DNA of 64,000 nucleotides from Natronosporangium sp035305625 (GCA_963809545.1 CAWEKD010000009.1:248001-312000), one strand, 5' to 3'. Shown: positions 1 through 8,945, numbered from the stretch's first letter. Program-made: numbers and translations. Notes: generated by a model not told the origin, from the letters alone.

Positions 1-17
1 GGCCCGCCGCGGCGGGG

Positions 18-950
18 TCACACCTTGGTGATCCGGACCGCGTCCGCGACCACCCGACCACCGTCGACCCGCCACCGGCTGACCGCCACCACGTTGGCGT
101 CTCCGGCGGCCAGGGTGAAGACGCCGAGGCTCACCCACTGCCCACCGCCGCTGCGCTGGTTGACGTGGATGGTCTGGTGGCCGCTGGTGGTGGCCACAAT
201 GTACGGGGTGCGGTCGTTGTTGTCCCGGTGCGCCGGGAACCACACCTCCACCCGGTACTTCCCGGTGGCCGGGATGTTGATCCGATACCAGGCGGGGTCG
301 CTCGCCTCCACCGGGGTCGCGTACCGCACATTCGCCCCGTACTGCCCGGGCAGGCTGAGCGTACGCCAGTTGCTGCTGGCGCTGAACCGACTAGAAGAAT
401 TGTCCACAGTGACCGACCAGCCGGGCGGTGGGGTGGTGCGGGTGGGCTTCGGATCCGGCTTCGGCGGCTTCGGCGTGTCCGACGTCGGGGGCGGTGAGGA
501 CGGCGCAGGCGCGGGAGGCGCGACCGGCGCCGGAGGTGCGGGAGCAGGCGCCGCCGGTGCGGTCGACCGCTCCGGCTCCTCCGACGGCACCGTGGTGGGG
601 CCGGTACCGCCGCGCCGTGGGCCCTCGGCGGGGCGGCGCGCCACCTCCCCGGCCTCCATCGGTCCCGCCCCGGCGCCCCAACCGACCATGTCCGCCTGAG
701 GAGACGGCGAGAGTGTTCCCGCCGTCGAAGCCGGCGCGGCTGACCAGGCCGACCACGGACCTTGAAGCACCAGCACCGGGGTGGTCACCACCACCAACAC
801 CGCCACCACCGCTCCCAGCCAGGTCAGCCATCGTCGCTGACGCGTGCCCGACCCCACCCGCGGGCGCCGCCAGCGGCGAGGAGGGCGAGGTGGGGAGATC
901 CGGGAGAGTTCGGCCTGCCAGGCCGGGGGGCGGTCGCCGGACTTACGCAT
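18..950 (-). CDS. Membrane-anchored protein with Pro-rich stalk and golvesin-type C-terminal domain
   Basis: The 310-residue product has a basic, Arg/Pro-rich N-terminus, one hydrophobic segment (about 41-62), then a long low-complexity stalk rich in Pro, Ala and Thr (about 120-175) and a compact beta-rich C-terminal domain (about 178-310). The C-terminal domain has the features of the golvesin/Xly carbohydrate-binding-like fold: a VDN start, an alternating aromatic pattern, 'YRVEVWFPAH' and a closing 'VVADAVRI'. I infer a protein tethered to the membrane with its ligand-binding domain displayed outside. It is complete, ending 17 bases from the window edge. The ligand is unknown, and no enzymatic domain is visible. 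Confidence 0.75.
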   Translation of the reverse strand: MRKSGDRPPAWQAELSRISPPRPPRRWRRPRVGSGTRQRRWLTWLGAVVAVLVVVTTPVLVLQGPWSAWSAAPASTAGTLSPSPQADMVGWGAGAGPMEAGEVARRPAEGPRRGGTGPTTVPSEEPERSTAPAAPAPAPPAPVAPPAPAPSSPPPTSDTPKPPKPDPKPTRTTPPPGWSVTVDNSSSRFSASSNWRTLSLPGQYGANVRYATPVEASDPAWYRINIPATGKYRVEVWFPAHRDNNDRTPYIVATTSGHQTIHVNQRSGGGQWVSLGVFTLAAGDANVVAVSRWRVDGGRVVADAVRITKV

Positions 951-1068
951 GCGGCACTCTCCAGCTCGGGTCGAGGTGTCCGCGGCTCAGCTTAACCACT
1001 CCCCGCCTGGGCAGCCGCCACCATTCGTCCGATTTTCAGGCCCGGCCCCGACCGCCCCACGTCGACGG

Positions 1069-1641
1069 TCACGTGTGGTCAGGCGACCCCACGGTGTAGG
1101 TGAGTGCGGCGAACGGGCCCAGCTGCTCCACTCCGGTCAGCCGCAGCCGGGACGACAGGATGCGCCGCGGCAGCAGCGGCGCTCCCCCACCCAACGTCAC
1201 CGGCGCCACCGCCACAATGAGTTCGTCCAACAAACCCGCGTCGGCGAACTGTCCGGCCAGATCACCCCCACCGACCACCCAGATGTTGCGACCCGCGGCG
1301 GCCCGGGTCATCGCCTGGTGCACCGGCGCCACCTCCCCGGACACGAACGTGAGATTGAGCCGAGGATCGGTGGGCAGCTTCCGGTGGGTGAACACCCAGC
1401 CGGGCAGGTCACCGTAGGCCTGGAGCAGTCCCTCCGGCCCCTCCCGGTCCATCACCCACTCGTAGGTGGTGGCCCCCATGCAGAACGCCCCCACCTGGGA
1501 GAAGAACGCCTGGGAATGTTTAGCGGCGGCGGTAGCGGCGTCGTCGAGGGCATCGATCTCCAACAGCCAATCCAGGGAGTTGTCCGGGTCAGCGATGAAT
1601 CCGTCGAGGCTCGTGGCGGTGTAGTACTGTGTCTTGGTCAC
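1069..1641 (-). CDS. Dihydrofolate reductase family protein (RibD C-terminal fold)
   Basis: The 190-residue protein opens with 'YYTATSLDGFIADPDNSLDWL', cut here at the standard family signature, and carries a glycine-rich nucleotide-binding stretch 'IWVVGGGDLAGQFADAGLLDEL' region near residues 115-135, the hallmark of RibD_C/DHFR-fold NADPH-dependent reductases. It is the usual length for the stand-alone family. The start is GTG with a weak ribosome binding site. The substrate of such stand-alone members is generally unknown; nothing in the neighbourhood (a broken membrane gene and DUF3097 upstream) indicates a pathway. Confidence 0.85.
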   Translation of the reverse strand: MTKTQYYTATSLDGFIADPDNSLDWLLEIDALDDAATAAAKHSQAFFSQVGAFCMGATTYEWVMDREGPEGLLQAYGDLPGWVFTHRKLPTDPRLNLTFVSGEVAPVHQAMTRAAAGRNIWVVGGGDLAGQFADAGLLDELIVAVAPVTLGGGAPLLPRRILSSRLRLTGVEQLGPFAALTYTVGSPDHT

Positions 1642-1680
1642 CGTGCCAGCCTGCCAGACCGGTCCGACAACGCGGACAGC

Positions 1681-1954
1681 TCACAGATCGCGCCGCTGGC
1701 AGGACAGCGCCGCGAGCGTGAGCATGAGGGCCACCCAGAGCATGACCCAGGCGAGATAGATGGGAATGAGCGCTTCCCCGGCTGAGGAACGGGTGGTCGT
1801 CGAAGTCGGGGGTCAGTCGCCCCCGCAGGGTCGGATCCTGGAAGGCGTACCTGGCCCCGCGCCACAGACCGTCGGTCGGGAACTGACGGCGTCCACACCT
1901 GTACCGCACCGCCGACGCCCGGGATGTGACACCGGGGTGGTCACCCCGGCTCAC
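1681..1954 (-). pseudogene. Frameshifted small membrane protein gene
   Basis: Two minus-strand frames each hold a protein-like half. The upstream frame encodes a soluble part ending 'FDDHPFLSRG'. About 1775-1790 the sense shifts to another frame, which reads 'EALIPIYLAWVMLWVALMLT' and finishes with a basic tail at the TGA at 1681-1683. The second half is a clear membrane helix. Neither frame alone gives a sensible protein, so one frameshift (or a sequencing slip in the GGGG run there) is the simplest reading. Function unknown. Its start overlaps the end of the DUF3097 gene. Confidence 0.45.
1932..1949 (-). terminator. Short inverted repeat at the end of the DUF3097 gene
   Basis: An 8-bp perfect stem (CCGGGGTG / CACCCCGG) with a 2-base centre spans the DUF3097 stop codon. 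The tiny loop and lack of a T-run make termination uncertain. Confidence 0.3.
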
Positions 1955-2759
1955 ACACGAAATCGATCAACCGCTCCATGGCGTTGATCAGCGGGGTCTC
2001 CAGGTGGCGGAAGTTGTCCACCCGCGCCAGGATGCGCCGCCACAGCTCGGCCGGCTCCGCTACCCCGAGCGCCCGACACACGCCCTCTTTCCACGGCTGC
2101 CCGGGCGGCACGGTCGGCCACTGGGTGATGCCCAGCCGCTCCGGTTTGACCGCCTGCCAGATGTCCACGTACGGATGGCCGGCCACCAGCACGTACGGTG
2201 AGGTCACCGCGGCCACGATCCGGCTCTCCTTGCTGCCCGGCACAAAGTGGTCCACCAGCACCCCGAGTCGCCGCCCGGGACCGGGCGCGAACGCGGCGAC
2301 CGCCGCCGGCAGGTCGTCGATGCCCCCGAGCGGCTCCACCACCACTCCTTCGACCCGCAGGTCGTCGCCCCAGATCCGCTCCACCAGCTCGGCGTCGTGT
2401 ATCCCCTCCACCCAGATCCGGCTGGCCTTGGCCACCCGGGCCGGGGCGTCGGCCACCGCGATCGAGCCGGAGGCAGTACGGGTCGGCTGGGTCGGCGCCG
2501 CCGGGCGGGCCGGCCGACGCAGCGTCACCGGCTGCCCCTCCAGCAGGAACGCCGCGGGTAGCAGCGGGAACGGGCGCCGTTTGCCGAAGCGGTCCTCCAA
2601 CACCACCGCCCCGGCCTCGAACCCGACCACCGCCCCGCACCAGCCGGATTCGGCGTCCTCTACCACCAGCCCCAGCTCGGCGTCCACCTCGGGCACCTGC
2701 TTGCGTGGATGCGGCCGCCAGTCGACCGCGAACCCGTCCGATCCGTACACGCCTGGCAC
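1941..2759 (-). CDS. DUF3097 family protein
   Basis: The 272-residue protein has the family pattern: 'GFAVDWRPHPRKQVPEV' near the N-terminus, 'GLVVEDAESGWCGAVVG' about residues 31-47, and a conserved C-terminal half with 'VLVDHFVPGSKESRIVA' and 'HPYVDIWQAVKP'. The second half has a Toprim-like flavour (acidic residues in 'VLVDH' and 'HPYVDIW'), but this is my inference. DUF3097 is almost restricted to Actinomycetota and its role is unknown. The start is GTG; a second GTG three codons in is possible. Confidence 0.9.
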   Translation of the reverse strand: MPGVYGSDGFAVDWRPHPRKQVPEVDAELGLVVEDAESGWCGAVVGFEAGAVVLEDRFGKRRPFPLLPAAFLLEGQPVTLRRPARPAAPTQPTRTASGSIAVADAPARVAKASRIWVEGIHDAELVERIWGDDLRVEGVVVEPLGGIDDLPAAVAAFAPGPGRRLGVLVDHFVPGSKESRIVAAVTSPYVLVAGHPYVDIWQAVKPERLGITQWPTVPPGQPWKEGVCRALGVAEPAELWRRILARVDNFRHLETPLINAMERLIDFVCEPG

Positions 2760-2808
2760 GCTAGCCCAGCCCGGTGACGGCGGCCGGCGCTGGGCGCGGG
2801 TGTGTCGC

Positions 2809-3417
2809 TCAGGTGGAGGTACGGAGCCGCCGGGTGACCTGGGGCAGGGTCGCGTGCACGATCGGGCCGATGGTCAGCGCGTACAGCAGCGTGCCCACCC
2901 CGACCGTGCCGCCGAGCAGCCAACCGGCGGCGAGCACGGTGAGTTCGATGGTGGTGCGGACCAGCCGGATGGAGTACCCCCGGGCGGCCAGGCCGGTCAT
3001 CAACCCGTCCCGGGGACCGGGACCGAATCCCGCGCCGATGTACAGGGAGGTGGCCACCCCGTTCAACCCCACCCCCGCCAGCAGCAGCACCGCCCGGGCC
3101 GGCAGGCCGTCCGTCTCCGGCAGCAGCCACAGCCCCAGTTCGGCCCCGAGCCCGATCTGGATCACGTTGCAGACGGTGCCGATCCCGGGGCGTTGCCGCA
3201 GCGGCACCCAGGCCAGCATCACCAAGGCAGCCACCCCGATCACCACCCACCCGAACGGCAGCCCGGTGCGGGCGGCGATCCCCTCATGCAGCACGTCCCA
3301 GGACGCCAGGCCGAGGTTGGCCCGCACCATCATCGCGACACTGATGCCAAACAGCCACAGTCCGGCCTGGAGCACCAGCAGTCGGATCCACAGCGGAGAG
3401 GGGGTGGGACGGCTCAT
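2809..3417 (-). CDS. YczE/YyaS/YitT family membrane protein
   Basis: The 202-residue polytopic membrane protein has about five hydrophobic segments and the family signature 'GISVAMMVRANLGLASWDVLHEG' region near the N-terminus followed by 'GWVVIGVAALVMLAWVPL' and 'GIGTVCNVIQIG'. Members are integral membrane proteins of unknown transport role, often near regulators. It is separated by 50 bases from the DUF3097 gene downstream on the same strand. No partner gene is evident. Confidence 0.85.
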   Translation of the reverse strand: MSRPTPSPLWIRLLVLQAGLWLFGISVAMMVRANLGLASWDVLHEGIAARTGLPFGWVVIGVAALVMLAWVPLRQRPGIGTVCNVIQIGLGAELGLWLLPETDGLPARAVLLLAGVGLNGVATSLYIGAGFGPGPRDGLMTGLAARGYSIRLVRTTIELTVLAAGWLLGGTVGVGTLLYALTIGPIVHATLPQVTRRLRTST

Positions 3418-3554
3418 GTCGGGTCATTAGACGCCAGCCCCCGGGCCCGCGCCAGATGGGGGCAAGCGACGGCGGCCTACGCCACAGGCCGGTCGGCCGC
3501 GGTACGCGCGTCGGCGCTAGCCGGCCAGTGGAGGCCCGGGGTGGTTGTCCACCG

Positions 3555-4727
3555 CTACGGCTTGAGGACCACCTTCACACAGTCGTCCTGCTTCTTCTTG
3601 AACATCCGGTACGCCTCCGGCGCCTGCGTCAGTGGCAACTCATGGGTGATCACAAAACTCGGGTCGATCTCGCCGCGCCGGATGCGGGCCAGCAGCGGCC
3701 GCAGGTAGCGGTGGACGTGACACTGGCCGGCCCGAATGGTCAGGGACCGGTTCATCACCGCGCCGATTGGGAACTTGTCCATCAGCCCCCCGTACGCCCC
3801 GATGACCGCGACCGTGCCACCGCTGCGGCAGCAGGTGATCGCCTGCCGTAGCGCGTGCGCCCGTTCGGTCTCCATCCGGCTGAGCTGCTTGGCGTGCGCG
3901 TACGTGTCCAGCGCCGGCACCGCGTGGTGGGCCTCCATCCCGACCGCGTCGATGCAGGCGTCCGGCCCCCGCCCACCGGTGAGCTCATTCAAGGCCTCTT
4001 TGACGTCGACCTCCTCATAGTTGAGGGTGTCGACGCCCAGGTGGTCGCGGGCCAGCGCCAGCCGGTACGGCAACCGGTCGATCACCACCACCCGCCACGC
4101 CCCGAGGAGCTGGGCGCTGAGCGCGGCGAACAGCCCGACCACCCCGGCGCCCCAGACCGCCACCACGTCCCCGGGTTGGATGTGGCACAGCTCGGCTCCC
4201 ATGTAGCCGGTGGGGAGTACGTCGCTGAGCAGCAGCACCTGTGCGTCGGTCAGGTCGTCGTCGACGCGGATCGGCCCGACATCGGCGAACGGCACCCGCA
4301 CGTACTCGGCCTGCCCCCCGGCGTATCCCCCCATCAGGTGTGAGTAGCCGTAGATGGCCCCGCCGGTGTGCCCCCACAGTTTCTCGCTCAAGCCTGCGTT
4401 GGGGTTGGCGTTCTCGCACACCGAAAACAAGCCGCGGGCGCAGGCCCCGCAGTCACCGCAGGCGATCGGGAACGGCACCACCACCCGGTCACCGACCCGC
4501 AGGGTCGCCACCTCGGGGCCGACCTCGACCACCTCCCCCATGAACTCGTGGCCGAGCACGTCCCCGTCTCGCATGGTGGGGATGTAGTGGTCATACAGGT
4601 GCAGGTCGGAGCCGCAGATCGCGGTGGAGGTCACCTTCACGATCACATCCCGGGCGTTGAGGATGCGCGGATCCGGCACCTCCCGTACCTCCACCTTCCG
4701 GGGGCCGGCCCAGCACACGGCTTTCAT
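3555..4727 (-). CDS. Zinc-dependent alcohol dehydrogenase (formaldehyde dehydrogenase-like)
   Basis: A 390-residue medium-chain dehydrogenase. Catalytic zinc ligands are visible in 'AICGSDLHLYD' and 'VLGHEFMGEV'; the four structural-zinc cysteines lie in 'CGDCGACARGLFSVC' (about 97-111). The NAD-binding motif 'VAVWGAGVVGLFAA' follows near residue 185. It resembles the glutathione-independent formaldehyde dehydrogenase branch. The ATG at 4725-4727, with a GAGGGAGA-type ribosome binding site just inside the end of the upstream gene, is a better start than in-frame codons further upstream. It lies 10 bases downstream of the SRPBCC gene, forming a two-gene operon. The natural substrate cannot be read from sequence. 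Confidence 0.92.
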   Translation of the reverse strand: MKAVCWAGPRKVEVREVPDPRILNARDVIVKVTSTAICGSDLHLYDHYIPTMRDGDVLGHEFMGEVVEVGPEVATLRVGDRVVVPFPIACGDCGACARGLFSVCENANPNAGLSEKLWGHTGGAIYGYSHLMGGYAGGQAEYVRVPFADVGPIRVDDDLTDAQVLLLSDVLPTGYMGAELCHIQPGDVVAVWGAGVVGLFAALSAQLLGAWRVVVIDRLPYRLALARDHLGVDTLNYEEVDVKEALNELTGGRGPDACIDAVGMEAHHAVPALDTYAHAKQLSRMETERAHALRQAITCCRSGGTVAVIGAYGGLMDKFPIGAVMNRSLTIRAGQCHVHRYLRPLLARIRRGEIDPSFVITHELPLTQAPEAYRMFKKKQDDCVKVVLKP

Positions 4728-4737
4728 GGTGTCTCCC

Positions 4738-5637
4738 TCACCCCATCGGCTGTGCGGCCCGCTGGCGCGCCTGCTGCCGGACCATTGTCCCTTCCGGACT
4801 GCCATCGGAGCGGACGATCTCACCGGTTTCCAGCCGCTGCTTGAACCGCCGAAGGTCGTCTCGTACCTGCTGGTGGGGTTCCTCCCCGAACAGGGCCGCC
4901 ACCGCCGCACCGAGCCGCCCGAACGGTGGCTGAAACCCCAACTCCACCGTCACCTCGGTGCCGCTCCCGCGTGGGGCGGGAGTGAACGTGACCATGCCGG
5001 CGTTACGCACCCGCGCCCCCGGCAGTGACCGCCAGGCCAGCAGCCGCTCCGGTACTTCGGCGACGATCTCCGCGTGCCAGGTCACCTCCCGGCTGCCGGG
5101 GGCGCGCGCCACCCAGTACGACCGGCCGCCGCCCAGGTCCCGCACGGTCCGCAGGTGGTACATGAACCGCGGCAGGTTCTCCAGCTCCCGCCAGAACCGG
5201 TACACCTCGCGCGGAGGGCGGTTGACGGTGATGGTGGCGCGGGCCCGCAACACTCCCTGGCCTGGGCGGCGGGGGCGGGCCAGCCGCAGGGCGGCCCACA
5301 GATCCAGCAGCGTGATCCCGGCTACCACCGCGATGGCACCGGTGACCCGGGCCGGTCGGTGGTCCGGGTGTCGGGCAGCGGCGGCAAGCAGCCCTAAATG
5401 GAGGCAATCGCCGGCGATCCGGATGCCCACCCCGCTGGCGCGGGGCGGCCGTGCCACCAGACCCAGCCCGGCGGTCACCTCCTGCACCCCCACCATCCGC
5501 ATGATCCGCCGAGTACGGGGTGAGTCACGCACCCCGATCAGCCGGAGTATTCGGGCGGGGGCGACCAGCTGCACCGCCCCCAACCCGAGGCTGCCCCAGC
5601 CGAGCCTCCCCGCCAGTGTCCTCCCCTGCGCCATCAC
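4738..5637 (-). CDS. SRPBCC (cyclase/dehydrase-like) protein with N-terminal membrane domain
   Basis: The 299-residue protein has a hydrophobic N-terminal half with about four membrane segments (residues 10-125), then an SRPBCC ligand-binding domain from about residue 135 ('ITVNRPPREVYRFWRELENL', 'FMYHLRTV', and 'TWHAEIVAEVPERLLAWRSL'). The C-terminal tail is charged. It precedes the zinc alcohol dehydrogenase gene by 10 bases, and this pair is commonly co-located in actinomycetes, suggesting a shared substrate or stress role (inference). Confidence 0.8.
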   Translation of the reverse strand: MMAQGRTLAGRLGWGSLGLGAVQLVAPARILRLIGVRDSPRTRRIMRMVGVQEVTAGLGLVARPPRASGVGIRIAGDCLHLGLLAAAARHPDHRPARVTGAIAVVAGITLLDLWAALRLARPRRPGQGVLRARATITVNRPPREVYRFWRELENLPRFMYHLRTVRDLGGGRSYWVARAPGSREVTWHAEIVAEVPERLLAWRSLPGARVRNAGMVTFTPAPRGSGTEVTVELGFQPPFGRLGAAVAALFGEEPHQQVRDDLRRFKQRLETGEIVRSDGSPEGTMVRQQARQRAAQPMG

Positions 5638-5884
5638 CGACCCCCGTACGACTCGTCGGCGCCCCCGTTCCCGGCCAGTGGGCCGCTAAACGTGCGAAAC
5701 GCCTCGCCGACGCGGTGTCGGTGAGCTGCCCCGGCCAGCTCGTCGACAGCACCCCGCCATCAGGGTCGGTGACGATGGGTCGTCTCTCCCGCCCTACCAC
5801 GACATCGATTACCGTCGCGACGGTAGCCGGACCCATCTGGTTGCGCCCCAACGTCGGGTCGATGTCCACCCTGTCCCCGTCCAT
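5525..5884 (-). CDS. Doubtful hypothetical open frame
   Basis: An open frame of 119 codons starting at ATG 5882-5884. The first 60 residues look protein-like ('VATVIDVVVGRERRPIVTD', then 'GGVLSTSWPGQ'), but the remainder is low-complexity and overlaps the start of the SRPBCC gene by 113 bases in another frame. No strong ribosome binding site. It may be a gene remnant. If it is not a gene, the stretch 5638-5996 contains nothing else I can name. Confidence 0.2.
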   Translation of the reverse strand: MDGDRVDIDPTLGRNQMGPATVATVIDVVVGRERRPIVTDPDGGVLSTSWPGQLTDTASARRFARLAAHWPGTGAPTSRTGVGDGAGEDTGGEARLGQPRVGGGAAGRPRPNTPADRGA

Positions 5885-5996
5885 CGCAGCTCAGCGTGCT
5901 CATGAGAGCAGGCGGTGATCGAGGTCTGTCTACTCAACAGGCCGAAGGCACCGGGGTGGCCATCCACCGGTCCCGGCAACGGGCGGCGCATGAGAG

Positions 5997-7244
5997 TCAG
6001 GCTGGTGAGTATTCCGTTCCCCGGAGCGGCGGACTAACCCGCTCCGGCATCTCCGCCATCAGCCGCACCAGAGTGACGAAGTCGACGATCGGGATGCCGT
6101 ACCTGCGCGCCAACCGGGCCTTGGTGGACAGACTGTCCGGGTCAGCGGCCACCACCAGCCGAGTGCGGCGCTTAGTGACCGCGACTCCCACGGTTAGCCC
6201 TGCCGCGCGCGCCCGCTCCTCCCACACTTCGCGTGGCTCGTCCGACTGCCCGGTGAACACCACTTCATCCCCCGGGGCGAGGGTGAACCGGTTCCGCCGA
6301 ATGGCCGGCTGCTCCGCTGCCAACGCCCGGTCCAGGTCCGCGGCGGTCAGGCCGAGCTGGCAGGCGACCTCCACCAGCTCGACGTACTCCGCGTGGGTGA
6401 CCGCCCCGCTCGCTCGGGCCTCCGCCGCCAAGGTGGCCAGATAATTCCGGTGCAGTTCACGCGCTTGCGCCCGCCCCAGGCCCACTCGGGCGGCGAACTC
6501 CTGCAGCTCCCGCGTTTCGGTGACCGATAGGTGCCGGTCCAGCAACGCCCGGTCCAGCAGCGCCAGATACGCCTCCTCCTGCTCCGCCCCCACCCGAGGT
6601 AGCTGCGCGCCCAGCGAAGACAGCCACGCGTGCGGCGCCTCCGCACCAGATCGCCGCTGCACCGGCACCACCGGCACCGTCGGGAGAGGCGGCCACGGGG
6701 TGCGGGCAGCCGCTTCCAGCCGGTCCTGCCACGGCGGTGGGGTCCCGGCGCGGTCAAGGTAGTAGCGCAGCAGCCCGGCCGCGGCCCGGGCATCGTCCAA
6801 CGCCTGGTGCGGTCGATCGATGTGGATCCCGGCGTGGGCGCAGCAGTCCCGTAAGCTCCGACCCGCGGCCGGTAGATAAAGCGGAGCCAGCTGCATGGTG
6901 CACAGCCCCAGCTCCGGCCCCACCGGCACCGTCACTCCCAACCGGTCGTACTCGGCCTGCAGAAACATGGCGTCGAACCACAGGTTGTGGGCGACCAGTA
7001 TCCGACCGGTGAGCAGGTTACGCAGGATACCGGCGATTTCCTGGAACGAAGGCGCGTCCAGTACGTCGGCCGCTCGGATCCCGTGCACCCGCTGCGGACC
7101 CAGGTCGCATCCTGGATTGACCAGAGTGGACCATTCCTGCTCGACCTTCCCGGTCGAGTCCAGGTGCACCACCGCCAGCTCCACCACCCGGTCGCGCCGG
7201 TTCGGGCGTAGTCCGGTGGTCTCCAGGTCGATCACCGCATACAC
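5997..7244 (-). CDS. DEDDh 3'-5' exonuclease with C-terminal BRCT domain
   Basis: 415 residues from the GTG at 7242-7244. The N-terminal domain is a DnaQ/epsilon-type exonuclease: ExoI 'VIDLETTGL' (Asp and Glu metal ligands), ExoII 'HNLWFDAMFL', ExoIII 'HQALDDARAA'. A linker of helical repeats (about 200-300) leads to a BRCT domain ('GDEVVFTGQSDEPREVW' to 'YGIPIVDFVTLVRLM', about 320-400) like that of DNA ligase or replication factor C. The GTG is chosen because GGAGAG sits 7 bases before it; a longer frame to 7292 would overlap the upstream gene. It starts 2 bases after the upstream stop, so the two are probably translationally coupled. Likely acts in DNA repair or proofreading. Confidence 0.9.
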   Translation of the reverse strand: MYAVIDLETTGLRPNRRDRVVELAVVHLDSTGKVEQEWSTLVNPGCDLGPQRVHGIRAADVLDAPSFQEIAGILRNLLTGRILVAHNLWFDAMFLQAEYDRLGVTVPVGPELGLCTMQLAPLYLPAAGRSLRDCCAHAGIHIDRPHQALDDARAAAGLLRYYLDRAGTPPPWQDRLEAAARTPWPPLPTVPVVPVQRRSGAEAPHAWLSSLGAQLPRVGAEQEEAYLALLDRALLDRHLSVTETRELQEFAARVGLGRAQARELHRNYLATLAAEARASGAVTHAEYVELVEVACQLGLTAADLDRALAAEQPAIRRNRFTLAPGDEVVFTGQSDEPREVWEERARAAGLTVGVAVTKRRTRLVVAADPDSLSTKARLARRYGIPIVDFVTLVRLMAEMPERVSPPLRGTEYSPA

Positions 7245-7246
7245 GG

Positions 7247-7945
7247 TCAGCTCTCCGGCAGCGCCTGCGCCTGTCGGAGTTGATCCAGCCAACCTGGTGG
7301 TAGCGCGGTGGCCGGGCCGAACCGCTCCAGCAGCTGCTTACGGCGAGTGCGTACCGTCTCGGTGGCTTGCCACAGCTCCACGGTCCGGGCGAGGGCCCGG
7401 ACCAGGTGCAGCGCCCGGGCCGCCACCGGACTGGCCGCCTGGGGCTCGGGCAGACGCACGGCGGCCACGTACTGCGCCCAGGAGTCGGCCTCAGGCACCT
7501 CCTGTCGCCACTCCAGCGACGCCGGCTTCGACCTTGATCCGCTCTGCTGCTCCGCCGCCGCGGTTTGGTAGGTGTGGCGCCACTGCGCCACTTCGGACAA
7601 CAGCTCCGGTAGTTGGACCGTGACCCGCGCCGGTGGGGTGGCGAGTCCCGCCCAACCGGCCAGCGCCGCCAGCACCCGGTCGGACTCGGTGCGGTCCCAG
7701 CTGAACACCGCCCGATGCGCGGTCAACGTCAGGAGCGTGGCCGCGGCCGCAGGGTCGGCCGCCAGCACCGACCTTGGTGTGATCCAGGCACCGACCGGGA
7801 CCCCGGCCGCCGAGGCGTGCCAGACCGCCACCGCCTCCGCTCCGGTCTCGTCCACGCCGTCGACCACCACCACGTGGCCGGTCACTCCGGGTAGCTGCTC
7901 AGGGCTGACCCCGGCCAGCTCGTCCGCCGTCACCGCTTCAGCCAT
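7247..7945 (-). CDS. Hypothetical protein co-transcribed with the exonuclease
   Basis: A 232-residue soluble protein I do not recognise. The N-terminal half is alpha/beta ('GHVVVVDGVDETGAEAVAVW', 'VPVGAWITPRSVL'), and the C-terminal half is helical, Gln/Arg-rich ('WRHTYQTAAAEQQ', 'LWQATETVRTRRKQLLERFG'). ATG 7943-7945 is chosen because GAGGAGG lies about 7 bases upstream. The tight 2-base junction with the exonuclease-BRCT gene suggests a common DNA-related process, but no catalytic motif is visible. Confidence 0.7.
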   Translation of the reverse strand: MAEAVTADELAGVSPEQLPGVTGHVVVVDGVDETGAEAVAVWHASAAGVPVGAWITPRSVLAADPAAAATLLTLTAHRAVFSWDRTESDRVLAALAGWAGLATPPARVTVQLPELLSEVAQWRHTYQTAAAEQQSGSRSKPASLEWRQEVPEADSWAQYVAAVRLPEPQAASPVAARALHLVRALARTVELWQATETVRTRRKQLLERFGPATALPPGWLDQLRQAQALPES

Positions 7946-8056
7946 CGTGCTGCCCTCCTCGCCGCAGCCCCCGTCTGAACCGCTACCCAGCCGACGCACG
8001 TCATCATCGCTAGTGGACTGTCCGGGGCCAAGAATCAGGCTAACAAGCTGGAGTTT

Positions 8057-8072
8057 TCCTCACCAGTGAGGA
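8057..8072. repeat. Small inverted repeat between divergent genes
   Basis: TCCTCAC-CA-GTGAGGA, 7-bp arms, in the 283-base gap between the divergent 7247-7945 and phosphotransferase genes. It could be an operator, or chance. Confidence 0.25.
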
Positions 8073-8228
8073 TCCTGACCCTGTCCGCTTCCCTCACCAG
8101 CGCCCGATACCTCGCCAATCCCCCACATCAGGTGATTACGCCGCTCCATCCAGGAACCGCCATGGGACCGGCGCCACACGGAGTTTGGCCACGTATGTGC
8201 GCGTCAGGGGTCTGGCTAGGCTCGCAAG

Positions 8229-8945
8229 ATGATCACCGAGCCGTCACCGTCGGAGCCCACCCATTCGCCGACCGCCCCCGGTCCGCTGCTGGCTTCCGGC
8301 CGGGAAGCCGACGTGTTCGCGCTGGACGACCGTCGCGTGCTGCGCCGCTACCGGCAGGGCGGCGACGTCACTGCGGAGGCCGCCGCCATGGCGTACCTGC
8401 GGGACCGCGGCTACCCCGTACCCGCCGTGTACGAGGCGGCCGGGACGGATCTGGTGATGGAGCGGGTCTCCGGCCCCACGTTGGCGGAGGCGCTGGCCGC
8501 TGGCGACGTGGACCCCGCCCGGGCCGGGCGCCTGCTCGCCGAACTGCACCAGCGGTTACACACCCTCCCGCCGCGCCTCGGGCGTCGCGCCGGGGATCGC
8601 ATCCTGCACCTCGACCTGCACCCGGACAATGTGATCCTGTGCCAGACCGGGCCGATGGTCATCGACTGGCGGAATGTGACCGAGGGGCCACCGGACCTCG
8701 ACCTCGCCCTCACCGCCCTGATCCTGGGAGAGGTCGGGATAGGGCTGCATGTGGACTTCGCCGAGCCGGCCCGCCAGCTACTCACGGTGTTCCTGCGGCA
8801 CGCGGACGGTGACCCGCTCAGCCACCTGGCGCAGGCGTTGGCGATCCGTACCAGTAACCCGACCCTGCAACCGGACGAGATCGCCGCCCTGGACCGCGCG
8901 GCCGCCCTGGTCGTGGGGAGCGTCGACTCACCGGCGCCCCGCTGA
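8229..8945 (+). CDS. Aminoglycoside/choline-kinase-like phosphotransferase
   Basis: The 238-residue protein belongs to the APH/ChoK kinase fold. Visible are the nucleotide-binding N-lobe ('LASGREADVFALDDRRVLRRY'-type start, read in two parts), the Brenner motif 'ILHLDLHPDNVIL' with catalytic Asp (about residue 135), and the metal-binding 'MVIDWRNVTEGPPDLDLAL'. It is shorter than typical aminoglycoside phosphotransferases. Substrate unknown; homologues are usually annotated only as phosphotransferases. Confidence 0.88.
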   Translation: MITEPSPSEPTHSPTAPGPLLASGREADVFALDDRRVLRRYRQGGDVTAEAAAMAYLRDRGYPVPAVYEAAGTDLVMERVSGPTLAEALAAGDVDPARAGRLLAELHQRLHTLPPRLGRRAGDRILHLDLHPDNVILCQTGPMVIDWRNVTEGPPDLDLALTALILGEVGIGLHVDFAEPARQLLTVFLRHADGDPLSHLAQALAIRTSNPTLQPDEIAALDRAAALVVGSVDSPAPR

